DNA of 64,000 nt from Pseudomonadales bacterium (GCA_028285415.1 JANQPF010000005.1:310001-374000); one strand, 5' to 3'. Numbered from the stretch's first letter, positions 43,431 through 52,009 are shown. A program made the numbers and translations. Notes: generated by a model from the sequence alone, not told the origin.

Positions 43431-45683
43431 TTGTTAAGCACACTTAGGGATTACCAGGTTTTCATTTGGGGTGTATTTGGCATCCTCCTTCTCGTGTCTT
43501 TCGTTGGTCTAACCCGGCTCTCCATAACTGCCGACAACAGGGTGTTCTACGGCTCGGAAGATGCTCGATTTTCAGCTCTATCCGAGTTCGAATCCGAATT
43601 CAGATCGAATACAAAGATGCTTTTAGTAGTTGTCTGTGATCTGCCACTTGCGGACTGTGATGTGGCCCCGTCGCTAATTGGGAACGCTGCCAAAGGGTTG
43701 TTGGATGTAGAAGGAGTTGTAAGAGTCGATTCGATCGCGAACCAGCCTTTTATTAAATCTACTGCTGACGACCTAGTCGTTTCGACGTACCTTGCGGAAT
43801 CCTGCCCAGACACTTGCTCTAACACATCGGTTCTTCTGGATGATCGGATGATCGGCAGGTTCGTCAGTCAAGATCTAACGTCCTTTGCGGTCATCGCGAC
43901 GCTGGATTTTGACGTCGGTGCTCCTGGGGAGGTGCAACGGATACACCGGGAAACTACAGAATTAGTCGAGAGCCTGAAAGAGAAATACAGCGTCGACGTA
44001 CGATTTGTTGGGACAATTCCGTTGATGCAGGCGTTCTTGGACGCAGCAAACCGAGATATCGGAGGTATCCTTGCGGCCGCGATTTCGCTCACGTTCGTCA
44101 TACTAGTGATTGCTTATTCCAACCTTTTCGTCGCCGGTGCTCTATCGATGCTTGGTCTCTCAACGATGGTGATCACATTGGGCGCAGCAGGTTGGTTTGG
44201 TTTGGTGTTAAACACCGCTACCGCAACGATTCCCCTCATCCTTTTCACGATCGTAGTTGCAACATCAACACATCTCTACATGCACGTGGTGAGAGCGCTT
44301 GGTGAGAACAGCAGACTATCAGTTTCCGAAGCAGTTGATGCAGCGCTGGGGGCTCAACTTGTACCGATTTGTTTAACAGGCATTACAACGATTGTTTGTT
44401 TAGGTTCGTTGGCGTTTGTCACATCACCCCCCATCCAAGAAATCGGGATTTGGACCTCCGTGGGAATTGCGACTGGTACTGCGATTCTGTTGCTGATCGT
44501 CCCGCTAACTTTGTCCTATTCAAACTCGATCTCTGGGTCGAAGTGGCAGGAATACCTTCAAAGGAAGTTAAATCTTTTGGCGCGCAGCATGGAGAAAGAG
44601 AGACCGACCTCGGTCCTGTTGATTCTCCTGGTTGCGCTATCTGGGCTTAGTATCGTCAGCTTGGAAATTGACGATGATTTCGTGCGTTACTTCGATACTG
44701 AGAACTCGTTCCGAAAGGATACTGAGTTCGTTTCTGAAAAGCTTTTCGGACCGAACAACGTAGAGGTTGTAGTTGGCAGTACTAAAGAGCAAGGCATTGA
44801 CGACCCGCAATTTGTTGCAGTAGTTGACCAACTAGCGAAATATCTGCGCCAACACCCGAGTGTAAAAAACGTGATCTCGATTGCGGATGTTGTGGAGGAA
44901 ATGCACGTTCATCTTGGAGATGGCTCAGATGTGGAGTCACTCACCAGCGAGGCGGTTGCGCAATATCTACTCGCTCATGAAATGTCTTTGGAGCACGGCC
45001 AGGATGCGGGTGATCTCGTTGGAGTGGGTCGCAACAAAGCTCGGGTTTCCGTTGTCAGCGGTGATATCACCTCCTCCCAGGTGCGAGAGTTGGAACAAGA
45101 TATCTACGATTGGGCTGAGCGATTCTCCGGCAGCTATACGGTGGAAGTAACTGGGGAGAGTATCCCAATATCGCATCTAACCTTGGAGAACATTCGCGCG
45201 GTGGTTACTTCGATTCTGTTGTCGTTCGTGATTACTTCAATTGCTTTGGGCCTCCTGTTTGGCAGTTGGCAAATTGGACTCGTAGCCTTGGTTACTACTG
45301 TCGTTCCGGTGGTTTGTGGATTCGGTATTTGGGGTCTTTTTGTAGACTCGGTTGGACTTTCAACTACCGTGATAATTGCTGTTTGTATGGGAGTCGTCAT
45401 TGACGATGCGATACACATCATCTACCGGTTCGTCGATGCCCGAGAGAGGTTAGACTTTGATGCAGTCGAAGCTGGTGCCTACGCGGTGCATAGGGTAGGT
45501 ACCTCAATCGTGACGTCATCTATCGCTCTAGTGGCCGGATTTGCGGTGCTGTATTTCTCCGACTTTGCGCTCAATAGCACGTTTGGAGCCTGCTCCGCGC
45601 TAATTATCGTGTGTGCGTTGGTTATGGACTTGTTTATGCTTCCCAAGATGTTAGGCTGGGCTGCTAGAAAACAAGCTGCGTAG
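43431..45683 (+). CDS. RND/MMPL-superfamily exporter
   Basis: A 750-aa transporter with the doubled 1+5 helix layout: one helix near residues 13-30, a soluble loop, five helices at about 215-365, then again one near 400, a loop and five helices at about 595-745. The second half has the relay-like VVIDDAIHIIYRF. The matching site in the first half reads VVATSTHLYMHVV without Asp. MMPL and HpnN-type members move lipids. No membrane-fusion or outer-membrane partner lies here. It starts with TTG 43431, 13 bases after the acyltransferase stop, so it is likely co-transcribed and may export its product. Confidence 0.87.
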   Translation: MLSTLRDYQVFIWGVFGILLLVSFVGLTRLSITADNRVFYGSEDARFSALSEFESEFRSNTKMLLVVVCDLPLADCDVAPSLIGNAAKGLLDVEGVVRVDSIANQPFIKSTADDLVVSTYLAESCPDTCSNTSVLLDDRMIGRFVSQDLTSFAVIATLDFDVGAPGEVQRIHRETTELVESLKEKYSVDVRFVGTIPLMQAFLDAANRDIGGILAAAISLTFVILVIAYSNLFVAGALSMLGLSTMVITLGAAGWFGLVLNTATATIPLILFTIVVATSTHLYMHVVRALGENSRLSVSEAVDAALGAQLVPICLTGITTIVCLGSLAFVTSPPIQEIGIWTSVGIATGTAILLLIVPLTLSYSNSISGSKWQEYLQRKLNLLARSMEKERPTSVLLILLVALSGLSIVSLEIDDDFVRYFDTENSFRKDTEFVSEKLFGPNNVEVVVGSTKEQGIDDPQFVAVVDQLAKYLRQHPSVKNVISIADVVEEMHVHLGDGSDVESLTSEAVAQYLLAHEMSLEHGQDAGDLVGVGRNKARVSVVSGDITSSQVRELEQDIYDWAERFSGSYTVEVTGESIPISHLTLENIRAVVTSILLSFVITSIALGLLFGSWQIGLVALVTTVVPVVCGFGIWGLFVDSVGLSTTVIIAVCMGVVIDDAIHIIYRFVDARERLDFDAVEAGAYAVHRVGTSIVTSSIALVAGFAVLYFSDFALNSTFGACSALIIVCALVMDLFMLPKMLGWAARKQAA

Positions 45684-45699
45684 CTTTTTGTTGCAGTAA

Positions 45700-46476
45700 A
45701 TGAACAGAGCCGAGCCCGTCGAAGTGCTTACGGCGCCTGTCAAGGACGATGAGCGACGGCTAGAGTACAGCGCTTATGCAGATCAGTTCGACAGTATGTG
45801 CGAGCTGATTCCAGCCTATCAAGAAAACATCGACTATCTTTTGGACATAGTCGGGAGACTGGAACTCCCCGAAGCGCCAAAAGTTTTAGATTTGGGTGCG
45901 GGTACAGGTAATTTTGTACTCGCTCTGCACGATCTAGTTCCTTCAGCAGACTTCGTCCACCTAGATTCAGATCCAGCAATGAATCGAGTTGCGAAGAGCA
46001 AGTACAAGGAAAAGGGAATTGAAAAAGTCGAGATAGTCGAAGAATTTATGCAGAGGGCGACTTTCGAAGAGGACGAGTTTGACCTGATCGTGTGTGTGAA
46101 CTCTCTAAACACTGCCCCACCGCAAGACCTCGTACTTAAGCTGATAAATACTTGGTTAAAACCTGATGGGAAACTGTACCTGATAGACTTTGGTCGCAGG
46201 CAGCGTTTGGTGGATTGGACCTGGTATATATTTTCGAATACCGTGCGCCGGTTCGGTCCGATGCGCTTCTTTTCGGCGTTCTATGAAAACCGTCAGGGGC
46301 TTCGCCAAAACCGTAATGCCACTAAAGATCAGGACAAGGGCTTGATGTGGCTTCACACGCATGAAGAGTTCGAGAAAATTGTAACCAGTGCCGGCTTGGT
46401 GATAGAAGTATCGACTACTTGTTATCGAGACTATTGCGATCTGATTGTCGCGCACAAAGGCGCTATCCCGCCCTAA
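45700..46476 (+). CDS. Class I SAM-dependent methyltransferase
   Basis: A 258-aa methyltransferase. Motif I is VLDLGAGTGNFVLAL (about residues 64-78), followed by VHLDSDPAMNRVAK and EDEFDLIVCVNSLNTAP. A C-terminal half with PMRFFSAFYENRQGL suggests a lipid or polyketide-type substrate pocket, but this is weak. It is the last gene of the four-gene island run, 16 bases after the exporter, so modification of the same molecule is the simplest idea. Its end overlaps the converging RidA gene by 14 bases. Confidence 0.85.
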   Translation: MNRAEPVEVLTAPVKDDERRLEYSAYADQFDSMCELIPAYQENIDYLLDIVGRLELPEAPKVLDLGAGTGNFVLALHDLVPSADFVHLDSDPAMNRVAKSKYKEKGIEKVEIVEEFMQRATFEEDEFDLIVCVNSLNTAPPQDLVLKLINTWLKPDGKLYLIDFGRRQRLVDWTWYIFSNTVRRFGPMRFFSAFYENRQGLRQNRNATKDQDKGLMWLHTHEEFEKIVTSAGLVIEVSTTCYRDYCDLIVAHKGAIPP

Positions 46477-46843
46477 CCCGAATCTCCACCCGCGCACCTG
46501 GTACCGCTAACTCGGTAATCCCAATTGCCGTCCATGCGGGATACGGTTCTTTCAAGAACTCGTCCTTCACCTTCATGAACGTGCCAAGGTGTTCCTGTAG
46601 TCCCACGTGATAGCTCGTGAATTCGATGATGTTGGCGAAATCGAGTCCTGCCTCATTGAGAATCAGGCCTACCGCCTGCCAGGCGTTGCGGAACTCTTCT
46701 TCTGCTGATTCGGGCACTTTGCCGCCAGCTCCGGTCCCAATCTGACCTGAAGCGTAGACGACGCCGTCGTGTCGCTGCGCAGGTGCGAAGTGGAAGTTGT
46801 CGTATGCGGGCTTCATCGCCTCCGGCAGGATCAGGTCAGACAT
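46463..46843 (-). CDS. RidA/YjgF-family protein
   Basis: A 126-aa protein of the Rid family, which hydrolyses reactive enamines and imines made by PLP enzymes. GVVYASGQIGTGAGGK, EEFRNAWQAVGLILNEAG, IIEFTSYHV and a closing PGARVEIRVRA are all in the family order. The Arg of ARVEIRVRAG is the imine-binding residue in RidA. Its GC content is higher than the island's, and it marks the island's right edge. Confidence 0.88.
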   Translation of the reverse strand: MSDLILPEAMKPAYDNFHFAPAQRHDGVVYASGQIGTGAGGKVPESAEEEFRNAWQAVGLILNEAGLDFANIIEFTSYHVGLQEHLGTFMKVKDEFLKEPYPAWTAIGITELAVPGARVEIRVRAG

Positions 46844-46904
46844 CGGTCGCTCCGGTTGGTATATTTCGCGATCTTATATCTCCTCCCTTACAGGCGTAAA
46901 CCTC

Positions 46905-47726
46905 GTGAGTGCATTTGGTTACGGACCCAAAACCTCGGTGTCGGATTCGCAGAGGGCCGAGTTCCTCGACTTTGCAAAAGTGCTTGTGCGCCGCGCGGGT
47001 GCGGCGACGTTGCCTTATTTTCGGGCTGATGCGGTCGTTGAAAATAAGCTGACGGATGGACGGTTTGATCCGGTGACCGAGGCTGACAAGGCTGCGGAAA
47101 CGGTGATTCGAGACGCGCTCGGCAGTACCTATCCAGAGCACGGCGTGTTCGGGGAAGAATTCGGCTATCAGAGCGGTAACGGGCTTACTTGGGTGATCGA
47201 CCCGATCGATGGCACCCGGGCGTTCATGTCAGGCATGCTGCATTGGGGGGTGCTGCTGGCGCTTTTTGATGGTGAGACGCCGATTGTCGGTGTCATGTAT
47301 CAGCCTTACACCGATGAGCTGTTCGCCGGGGACAATCAGCACGCGACCTTCGAGCGCGGCGGTGCGCAGCGCGCGCTTGCCACTTCAGATCGCGAAGACG
47401 TGGGGCAGGCTGTGCTGGCGACCACCGGCGTCGACTGGTTTCCCGCGCAGGAGCGCACGCAGTTCGATCGGTTGCGTGATGCCGTGCAGCTCTGCCGCAT
47501 AGGCGGTGATTGCTATCTCTTCGGGGTTGCTGCCATGGGATATGTGCACCTGGCGACGGACGCCTCGCTCAATCCATACGATATTCAAGCGCTGATTCCG
47601 ATTATTCGCGGCGCCGGTGGGGTCATTACAACGTACGATGGCGAAGATCCCAGCATGGGCGGGACCGTGCTCGCGTCGGCAAATCCTGTGCTGCATCGCC
47701 GTGCGCTGGAGGTGTTGCAGGGATGA
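46905..47726 (+). CDS. Inositol-monophosphatase-family phosphatase (HisN/histidinol-phosphatase type)
   Basis: A 273-aa metal-dependent phosphatase. KLTDGRFDPVTEADKAAE, GVFGEEFG, TWVIDPIDGTRAF (the two metal Asp) and NPYDIQALIPIIRGAGG (last catalytic Asp) are complete. The DPIDGTRAF form with a C-terminal YDIQAL is the HisN-like pattern, so histidinol phosphate is a fair substrate guess, though inositol or PAP phosphates are possible. The start is GTG 46905; a longer open frame reaches 46797. The stop overlaps the next start by four bases (ATGA). Confidence 0.87.
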   Translation: MSAFGYGPKTSVSDSQRAEFLDFAKVLVRRAGAATLPYFRADAVVENKLTDGRFDPVTEADKAAETVIRDALGSTYPEHGVFGEEFGYQSGNGLTWVIDPIDGTRAFMSGMLHWGVLLALFDGETPIVGVMYQPYTDELFAGDNQHATFERGGAQRALATSDREDVGQAVLATTGVDWFPAQERTQFDRLRDAVQLCRIGGDCYLFGVAAMGYVHLATDASLNPYDIQALIPIIRGAGGVITTYDGEDPSMGGTVLASANPVLHRRALEVLQG

Positions 47727-48808
47727 GCCCTTGGCCCGACACATGGCTGCTGGACCGGTTGGGTAACGATCTGCCGATCATTCAGGCGCCGATGGCCGGG
47801 GTGGGCGGCGTCGATCTGGCCGCGGCGGTTTGTGCCGCTGGCGGCGTGGGGTCTCTGCCCTGCGCCATGCTCGACGCCGACACGGCGCGGGCGCAGGTAG
47901 GCATGGTGCGCCAACAGGCTGCGGGGCCGCTGAACCTCAACTTCTTTTGTCACACGCCGTCGCCACCCGACGTGGAACGGGAGCAGGTATGGCGGGAAAG
48001 TCTGGGTCCCTACTACGCGGAACTTGGCGTGGATCCTTCTGCTGTGGCGGCGGCGCCCGGACGTGCGCCCTTTGATGCTGCGATGTGTGAAGTGGTGGAG
48101 CAAACCCGACCGGAGATGGTGAGCTTTCATTTTGGTCTCCCGGACGAGTCGCTGCTGGATCGGGTGTTTGCGACGGGGACCTTGGTTGTCAGCTCGGCAA
48201 CGACGGTCACCGAAGCGCGGTGGCTGGAAGCGCGCGGCTGTCATGCCGTGATTGCCCAGGGTGCTGAAGCGGGAGGACATCGCGGGGTGTTCCTCGAGTC
48301 TGATATCAGCACGCAGGTGGGTACCTTTGCGCTGGTGCCGCAGATTGCGGACGCCGTGTCGATACCGGTCATTGCGACCGGCGGGATTGCCGATGGCCGG
48401 GGCATTGCCGCTGCGTTTGTTCTCGGCGCGGCGGCTGTGCAGTTGGGTACCGTGTACCTGCGTTGCCCCGAATCGCTTACGCCGCCTCTGCATCTGGCGG
48501 CACTCGAGAAGGCTGGCGATGACAGTACAGCGTTGACGAACTTGTTTTCGGGTCGTCCGGCGCGGGGGGTTGTCAACCGGGTCATGCGGGAGTTGGGTCC
48601 GATGTCTTCACGAGCCCCCGCGTTCCCCACGGCGGGAGGTGCGCTGGCCCCTCTCAAAGCAGCTGCGGAAGCGCGCGGGGATCACGGGTTTTCCTCGCTG
48701 TGGGCGGGGCAGGCGGCCGCACTCGCGCAACCGCTCCCGGCGGCGGAGCTCACCGCCAATCTCGCGGCTGATGCCCGGGATCGATTGCGTACTCTGGGTG
48801 CGGGCTGA
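47723..48808 (+). CDS. Nitronate monooxygenase (2-nitropropane dioxygenase family)
   Basis: A 361-aa FMN TIM-barrel enzyme. PIIQAPMAGVGGVDLAAAVC starts the barrel, GCHAVIAQGAEAGGHRG is the FMN/catalytic His loop, and PVIATGGIADGRGIAAAF and GAAAVQLGT form the phosphate site. It oxidises alkyl nitronates to carbonyl compounds and nitrite. ATG 47723 overlaps the preceding stop (ATGA), so translation is coupled to the phosphatase, although the chemistry does not obviously connect. Confidence 0.9.
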   Translation: MSPWPDTWLLDRLGNDLPIIQAPMAGVGGVDLAAAVCAAGGVGSLPCAMLDADTARAQVGMVRQQAAGPLNLNFFCHTPSPPDVEREQVWRESLGPYYAELGVDPSAVAAAPGRAPFDAAMCEVVEQTRPEMVSFHFGLPDESLLDRVFATGTLVVSSATTVTEARWLEARGCHAVIAQGAEAGGHRGVFLESDISTQVGTFALVPQIADAVSIPVIATGGIADGRGIAAAFVLGAAAVQLGTVYLRCPESLTPPLHLAALEKAGDDSTALTNLFSGRPARGVVNRVMRELGPMSSRAPAFPTAGGALAPLKAAAEARGDHGFSSLWAGQAAALAQPLPAAELTANLAADARDRLRTLGAG

Positions 48809-49537
48809 CTATTTGCGGTAAACGGAGACGTGCAGAGCGCTGTCTGACGTAAACGGTTCCTTGTTCCACCCACCCCAGCGATCGGCAAGCTCGAGCCCGG
48901 CGAGCTTCGCCATCAGGTCGAGCTCAGCGGGCCAGGCGTAACGCTGCGCCACCGGGGTCATGCGTGTGCCGCCTGGGCTCAGAACCACGTGCTGCTGATC
49001 CAGACGTTGCCCGGCGGCATCGTGCATGATGACGGCGAGTCCCACTTTGTCGGTCCCCATGTGCTCGGCGCTGACGTTCTGGTAGTTGTCGTAACGGTGC
49101 AGAAACGCGGGCACGAACGCTTCGATGAGGAACAGTCCCCCGGGCTCTAGGTGCTCGGCGACGTTGGCGAAGCAGGTTGTCTGGCGTTCCTGAGTCAGCA
49201 GATTGAAGAACGAGTTCCATACGATATAGATGAGCGCGTACCGGCCCGAGACGTCGACGTCCGCGAAGTCCGCCTCGAACAGCGCCAGCTGCTCGCCGCC
49301 CGGTTTCGCCCGCAGCCGGTCGAGCATGGCCGGTGCGAAGTCGATGCCGTCGACGGTCAGCCCGGTTGCGGCAAGCGGCAGGGCAATTCGTCCGGTGCCG
49401 ATTGCAAGCTCGAGTACCCGGCCGTCTCCGGCAAGCTCGGCGAGGAGCGCCACCGATTCCTGCTCATCACCGCGCTGGTCATGCGCAATGGCGGCTGCCT
49501 CGTCGGCGAATGTCGAGCGGGGGTCGTAGTCCTGCAT
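48809..49537 (-). CDS. Class I SAM-dependent methyltransferase
   Basis: A 242-aa methyltransferase. Motif I is RVLELAIGTGRIALPLA, followed by VDGIDFAPAMLDRLR and YALIYIVWNSFFNLLTQERQ. The methyl-acceptor domain is rich in aromatic residues (FVPAFLHRYDNYQNV). The substrate is unknown. It converges with the nitronate monooxygenase with no spacer between the stops. Confidence 0.86.
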   Translation of the reverse strand: MQDYDPRSTFADEAAAIAHDQRGDEQESVALLAELAGDGRVLELAIGTGRIALPLAATGLTVDGIDFAPAMLDRLRAKPGGEQLALFEADFADVDVSGRYALIYIVWNSFFNLLTQERQTTCFANVAEHLEPGGLFLIEAFVPAFLHRYDNYQNVSAEHMGTDKVGLAVIMHDAAGQRLDQQHVVLSPGGTRMTPVAQRYAWPAELDLMAKLAGLELADRWGGWNKEPFTSDSALHVSVYRK

Positions 49538-49694
49538 GGCGCTCAGCCCTGTTTTGCGCCGAGTATAAATTGTCTGCCGTGGAAAGCAGCCCTAAATAAG
49601 CAATATAGTTGCATATAAACACCCGATGCGGGGTGCCTTCAGCGGCAATTCTGGTCGTTTTTGCCGCCCGCTGCCCTTCTGGGTCAGACGAAAA

Positions 49695-49714
49695 TGACGT
49701 TCATTTGACGTTCA
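49695..49714. promoter_or_regulatory. Direct repeat TGACGTTCA x2 (possible activator site)
   Basis: TGACGTTCA at 49695-49703 and again at 49706-49714, repeating every 11 bp, about one DNA turn. The centre is about 80 bases upstream of the start expected from the sigma-54-like promoter at 49760, the usual place for an enhancer-binding protein. Unproven. Confidence 0.5.
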
Positions 49715-49759
49715 CGTGGTTTGGGCTTTCATAAACGGGACTTTTGAGGCAGTCGAGCG

Positions 49760-49776
49760 TTGGCACGAATGATGCT
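49760..49776 (+). promoter_or_regulatory. Sigma-54-type promoter
   Basis: TTGGCACGAATGATGCT matches the -24/-12 consensus TTGGCACG-N4-TTGCW at every position but one (A for T just before TGC). GG and GC have the required spacing. Transcription would start near 49787, 32 bases before the ATG of the next gene. The 281-bp gap 49538-49818 otherwise holds only the direct repeat above. Confidence 0.7.
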
Positions 49777-49818
49777 TAATACTTTGCGACACGAGATGAC
49801 GACCGTCGGAGAGCAGTT

Positions 49819-50133
49819 ATGAGCCGACACAGGAACCAGCTTGCAGTGACGCAGGAATCCACCGCCTACCAGGGCACGTGTGGAGAAAGTGCCGTTGCCT
49901 GCCAGCATCACTTCATCCCCGCCTTCTGCAACCGGGTTGACGGTCGCGTGGAGCTGGCGCGTCTGCCGAACGGCAAGCCGGCACCGATGCACCTGATTGC
50001 AGCCTTGCCGAAGGCATGGGCCTCACGTTGCGATGACCGCGGTAACGTGCTCGAGCTGATCGACAGCGTCGTGGCGGGATTCGTCAAAAACGGCCGTTTT
50101 TACACCCGCGAGGAAGCTGCGGCGGAAGGCTGA
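49819..50133 (+). CDS. Hypothetical protein driven by a sigma-54-type promoter
   Basis: A 104-aa soluble protein, no signal or membrane segment. TCGESAVACQHHFIPAFCN, with three Cys and two His, could bind a metal. The second half (LPKAWASRCDDRGNVLELIDSVVAGFV) is helical. No family recognised. GGAGAG five bases before ATG gives a strong ribosome site. It converges with the GNAT gene. Its sigma-54-like promoter points to nitrogen, motility or stress control. Confidence 0.65.
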   Translation: MSRHRNQLAVTQESTAYQGTCGESAVACQHHFIPAFCNRVDGRVELARLPNGKPAPMHLIAALPKAWASRCDDRGNVLELIDSVVAGFVKNGRFYTREEAAAEG

Positions 50134-50134
50134 G

Positions 50135-50641
50135 CTATAACGTCAAAGCCATGTGTATCTGGCGATAGGACGTGCCGTCCACCACTATCGCGTCAGGTTC
50201 GTTACCCCACTCGCTGAACCCCGCGCTCTGATATAGCTGCAGCGCCTCTGCGTTGCCTTCGGTGACCCCCAGCTGCACGGTGCGGATGCTGTCCAGCTTG
50301 CGAAACTGCTCGAGCACGGCGGTCAGCAGCTCGCGTGACAGACCCCGTCCCCGGAAGGCAGGTTCCACCCACATACCCACCACGTAACCGATGTGGCTGC
50401 ACTTGAGTTCAGGATCGACAAAGCCGCCGGCCGTGCCCACCAGAGCGTCTCCAGCAAAGGCGCCGAAAATGAAACTGTGTGGCTCGAACGCGACGCGCGC
50501 TTCGAAGTGGCTCTCGGGCAGCTTGCTGGTCGTTTCGAAGCTCGAGCTGAACGCAGTAGGCGCAAGCTTGAGCGCGTTCAACCGGCAGGTGCGATAGCTT
50601 GCGGCGTCGTCTTTCTCGAGCGCGCGAATGGTCGGGCGCAC
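50135..50641 (-). CDS. GNAT-family N-acetyltransferase
   Basis: A 168-aa acetyltransferase. GMWVEPAFRGRGLSRELLTAVLEQF holds the acetyl-CoA pyrophosphate loop (R-G-R-G-L), and QLGVTEGNAEALQLYQSAGFSEWG is the usual closing motif B. The acceptor may be an amine or a protein. It lies one base downstream of the PurN-like gene stop on the same strand and probably forms an operon with it. Confidence 0.88.
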   Translation of the reverse strand: MRPTIRALEKDDAASYRTCRLNALKLAPTAFSSSFETTSKLPESHFEARVAFEPHSFIFGAFAGDALVGTAGGFVDPELKCSHIGYVVGMWVEPAFRGRGLSRELLTAVLEQFRKLDSIRTVQLGVTEGNAEALQLYQSAGFSEWGNEPDAIVVDGTSYRQIHMALTL

Positions 50642-50642
50642 G

Positions 50643-51239
50643 TTAGAAATTTGATGCCTGGGGGCGGGTCAGTTCCGCCAGCGTATGGATCAGGAGCTTC
50701 TGCTCGGCGGCTTTCACCTTGGCTTCGAGGCTGTCCACCGTTTCGCCGGGGATGACCGGTACGCGGACCTGTGACAGCAGCGGGCCGGTGTCGTACTCCA
50801 CGTCAACCAGATGCACGGTTGCGCCGCTCTCGCTCTCGCCCGCCTCGATCACGGCTTCGTGGACTTTTCGTCCGAAATAACCCTGGCCGCCAAACTTCGG
50901 CAAAAGCGCAGGATGCGTGTTGATGATGCGTCCGCTGAAGGCAGAAAGCGTGCTTGCACCGAGCTTTTTCATATAGCCGAGGAGGAGAATCCAATCGGCG
51001 TGGTTGTCGGTGAGCGCCTGCAGCAGCGCCGCGTCGTGAGCTTCGGGATCGGGGTGGGTTTTGCCGCTCAGGTGCAACGTGGGGACGTTGGCCTCAGCTG
51101 CTCTGCGGATGGCGCCGGACGCGCTGTTGTTACTGACCACGAGTACCACCTCGGCGTCCAGGGCGCCGTCCGTACAGGCGTCCAGCACGGCCTGGAGCGT
51201 CGTCCCCTCGTGGGAGGCGAGCACCGCGAATCGCATCAT
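50643..51239 (-). CDS. Phosphoribosylglycinamide formyltransferase (PurN-like)
   Basis: A 198-aa formyltransferase-fold protein. IINTHPALLPKFGG supplies the catalytic Asn and His, and HLVDVEYDTGP the catalytic Asp. The N-terminal VLASHEGTTLQAVLDAC is the substrate loop. In purine synthesis it would formylate GAR with 10-formyl-THF. No other purine gene is present, so it may be a paralogue with another substrate. ATG 51239 overlaps the MaoC-like stop (ATGA), linking it to that gene. Confidence 0.82.
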   Translation of the reverse strand: MMRFAVLASHEGTTLQAVLDACTDGALDAEVVLVVSNNSASGAIRRAAEANVPTLHLSGKTHPDPEAHDAALLQALTDNHADWILLLGYMKKLGASTLSAFSGRIINTHPALLPKFGGQGYFGRKVHEAVIEAGESESGATVHLVDVEYDTGPLLSQVRVPVIPGETVDSLEAKVKAAEQKLLIHTLAELTRPQASNF

Positions 51240-52009
51240 GCGGCAACCTTGAAGATGGCGGTGTGGCGCGTGTCTGTGGTGAGCTCGTCGCCTCGCCAGA
51301 GACTGACGTACAGGCTGATGAACTCGTGTCCTTTCTTCTGCCACTTCTCGAGCGGCACCGTTCGTAGCGTCACGGTGTCGCCGACTTTGAGCGCTGCGCG
51401 GTGGCGCGTTTCGGAGCCAACGTGAATCCAGGTTGGCATCACGTATTCTTTCGTGAGCGCCGTGTTGGCGAGCGACAGCAGAAGATGCGGGTGCGCGTAC
51501 GTGTCGTAGAAGGGTAGCGGATCGGCTACCTCGCTCGTATAGCGCTGGTTCAACTCCTCGGTGATGACCACTTCCCAGGGGCCGAACGGCTGGCCGGGCT
51601 CAACGTTGTCCCAGCAGATCTCAACGCGCTCGGGGAGTTTCAGGTTGCCGTCGAAGATCGATTCCGGCTCAGCTGCCGGGAGGCGCTCGGGCAGCGTGCT
51701 GCTCAGCGTGGCCAGGAGCTCACCGCCAGCGTTGGAGCAGCGGACCTCATGCTGCCCGTTGTCTTCGATGAGCTCGAAGCTCAGCCGGTCGTCATGATAG
51801 GCGGGTTTGAGCAGTCGCAGATTGTCGACCGAGTGTTCCAGCCATTCGGCGCCGAAGCGTTCCGCCAGCAGATACGTCAGGTGTCCGTAGACGGCGACGC
51901 CGGGAACCAGCGCGCCTTTGAAACCGAACTTCCTGGCGATGTCGTCAGAATGGATGCGGTTCTCGCTGGAAGTGCTGAAATTTCGCGCGGTAACGGCGTA
52001 GCTGCTCAT
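51236..52009 (-). CDS. MaoC-like double hot-dog protein (hydratase type)
   Basis: A 257-aa protein with two hot-dog repeats. ENRIHSDDIARKFGFKGALVPGVAVYGHL in the first half carries the MaoC-type Asp and His residues. The second half (TWIHVGSETRHRAALKVGDTV) is the other hot-dog. Members hydrate enoyl-CoA or act on thioesters. It is translationally coupled to the PurN-like gene downstream and lies 30 bases after the TRAP large subunit on the same strand. Confidence 0.75.
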   Translation of the reverse strand: MSSYAVTARNFSTSSENRIHSDDIARKFGFKGALVPGVAVYGHLTYLLAERFGAEWLEHSVDNLRLLKPAYHDDRLSFELIEDNGQHEVRCSNAGGELLATLSSTLPERLPAAEPESIFDGNLKLPERVEICWDNVEPGQPFGPWEVVITEELNQRYTSEVADPLPFYDTYAHPHLLLSLANTALTKEYVMPTWIHVGSETRHRAALKVGDTVTLRTVPLEKWQKKGHEFISLYVSLWRGDELTTDTRHTAIFKVAA

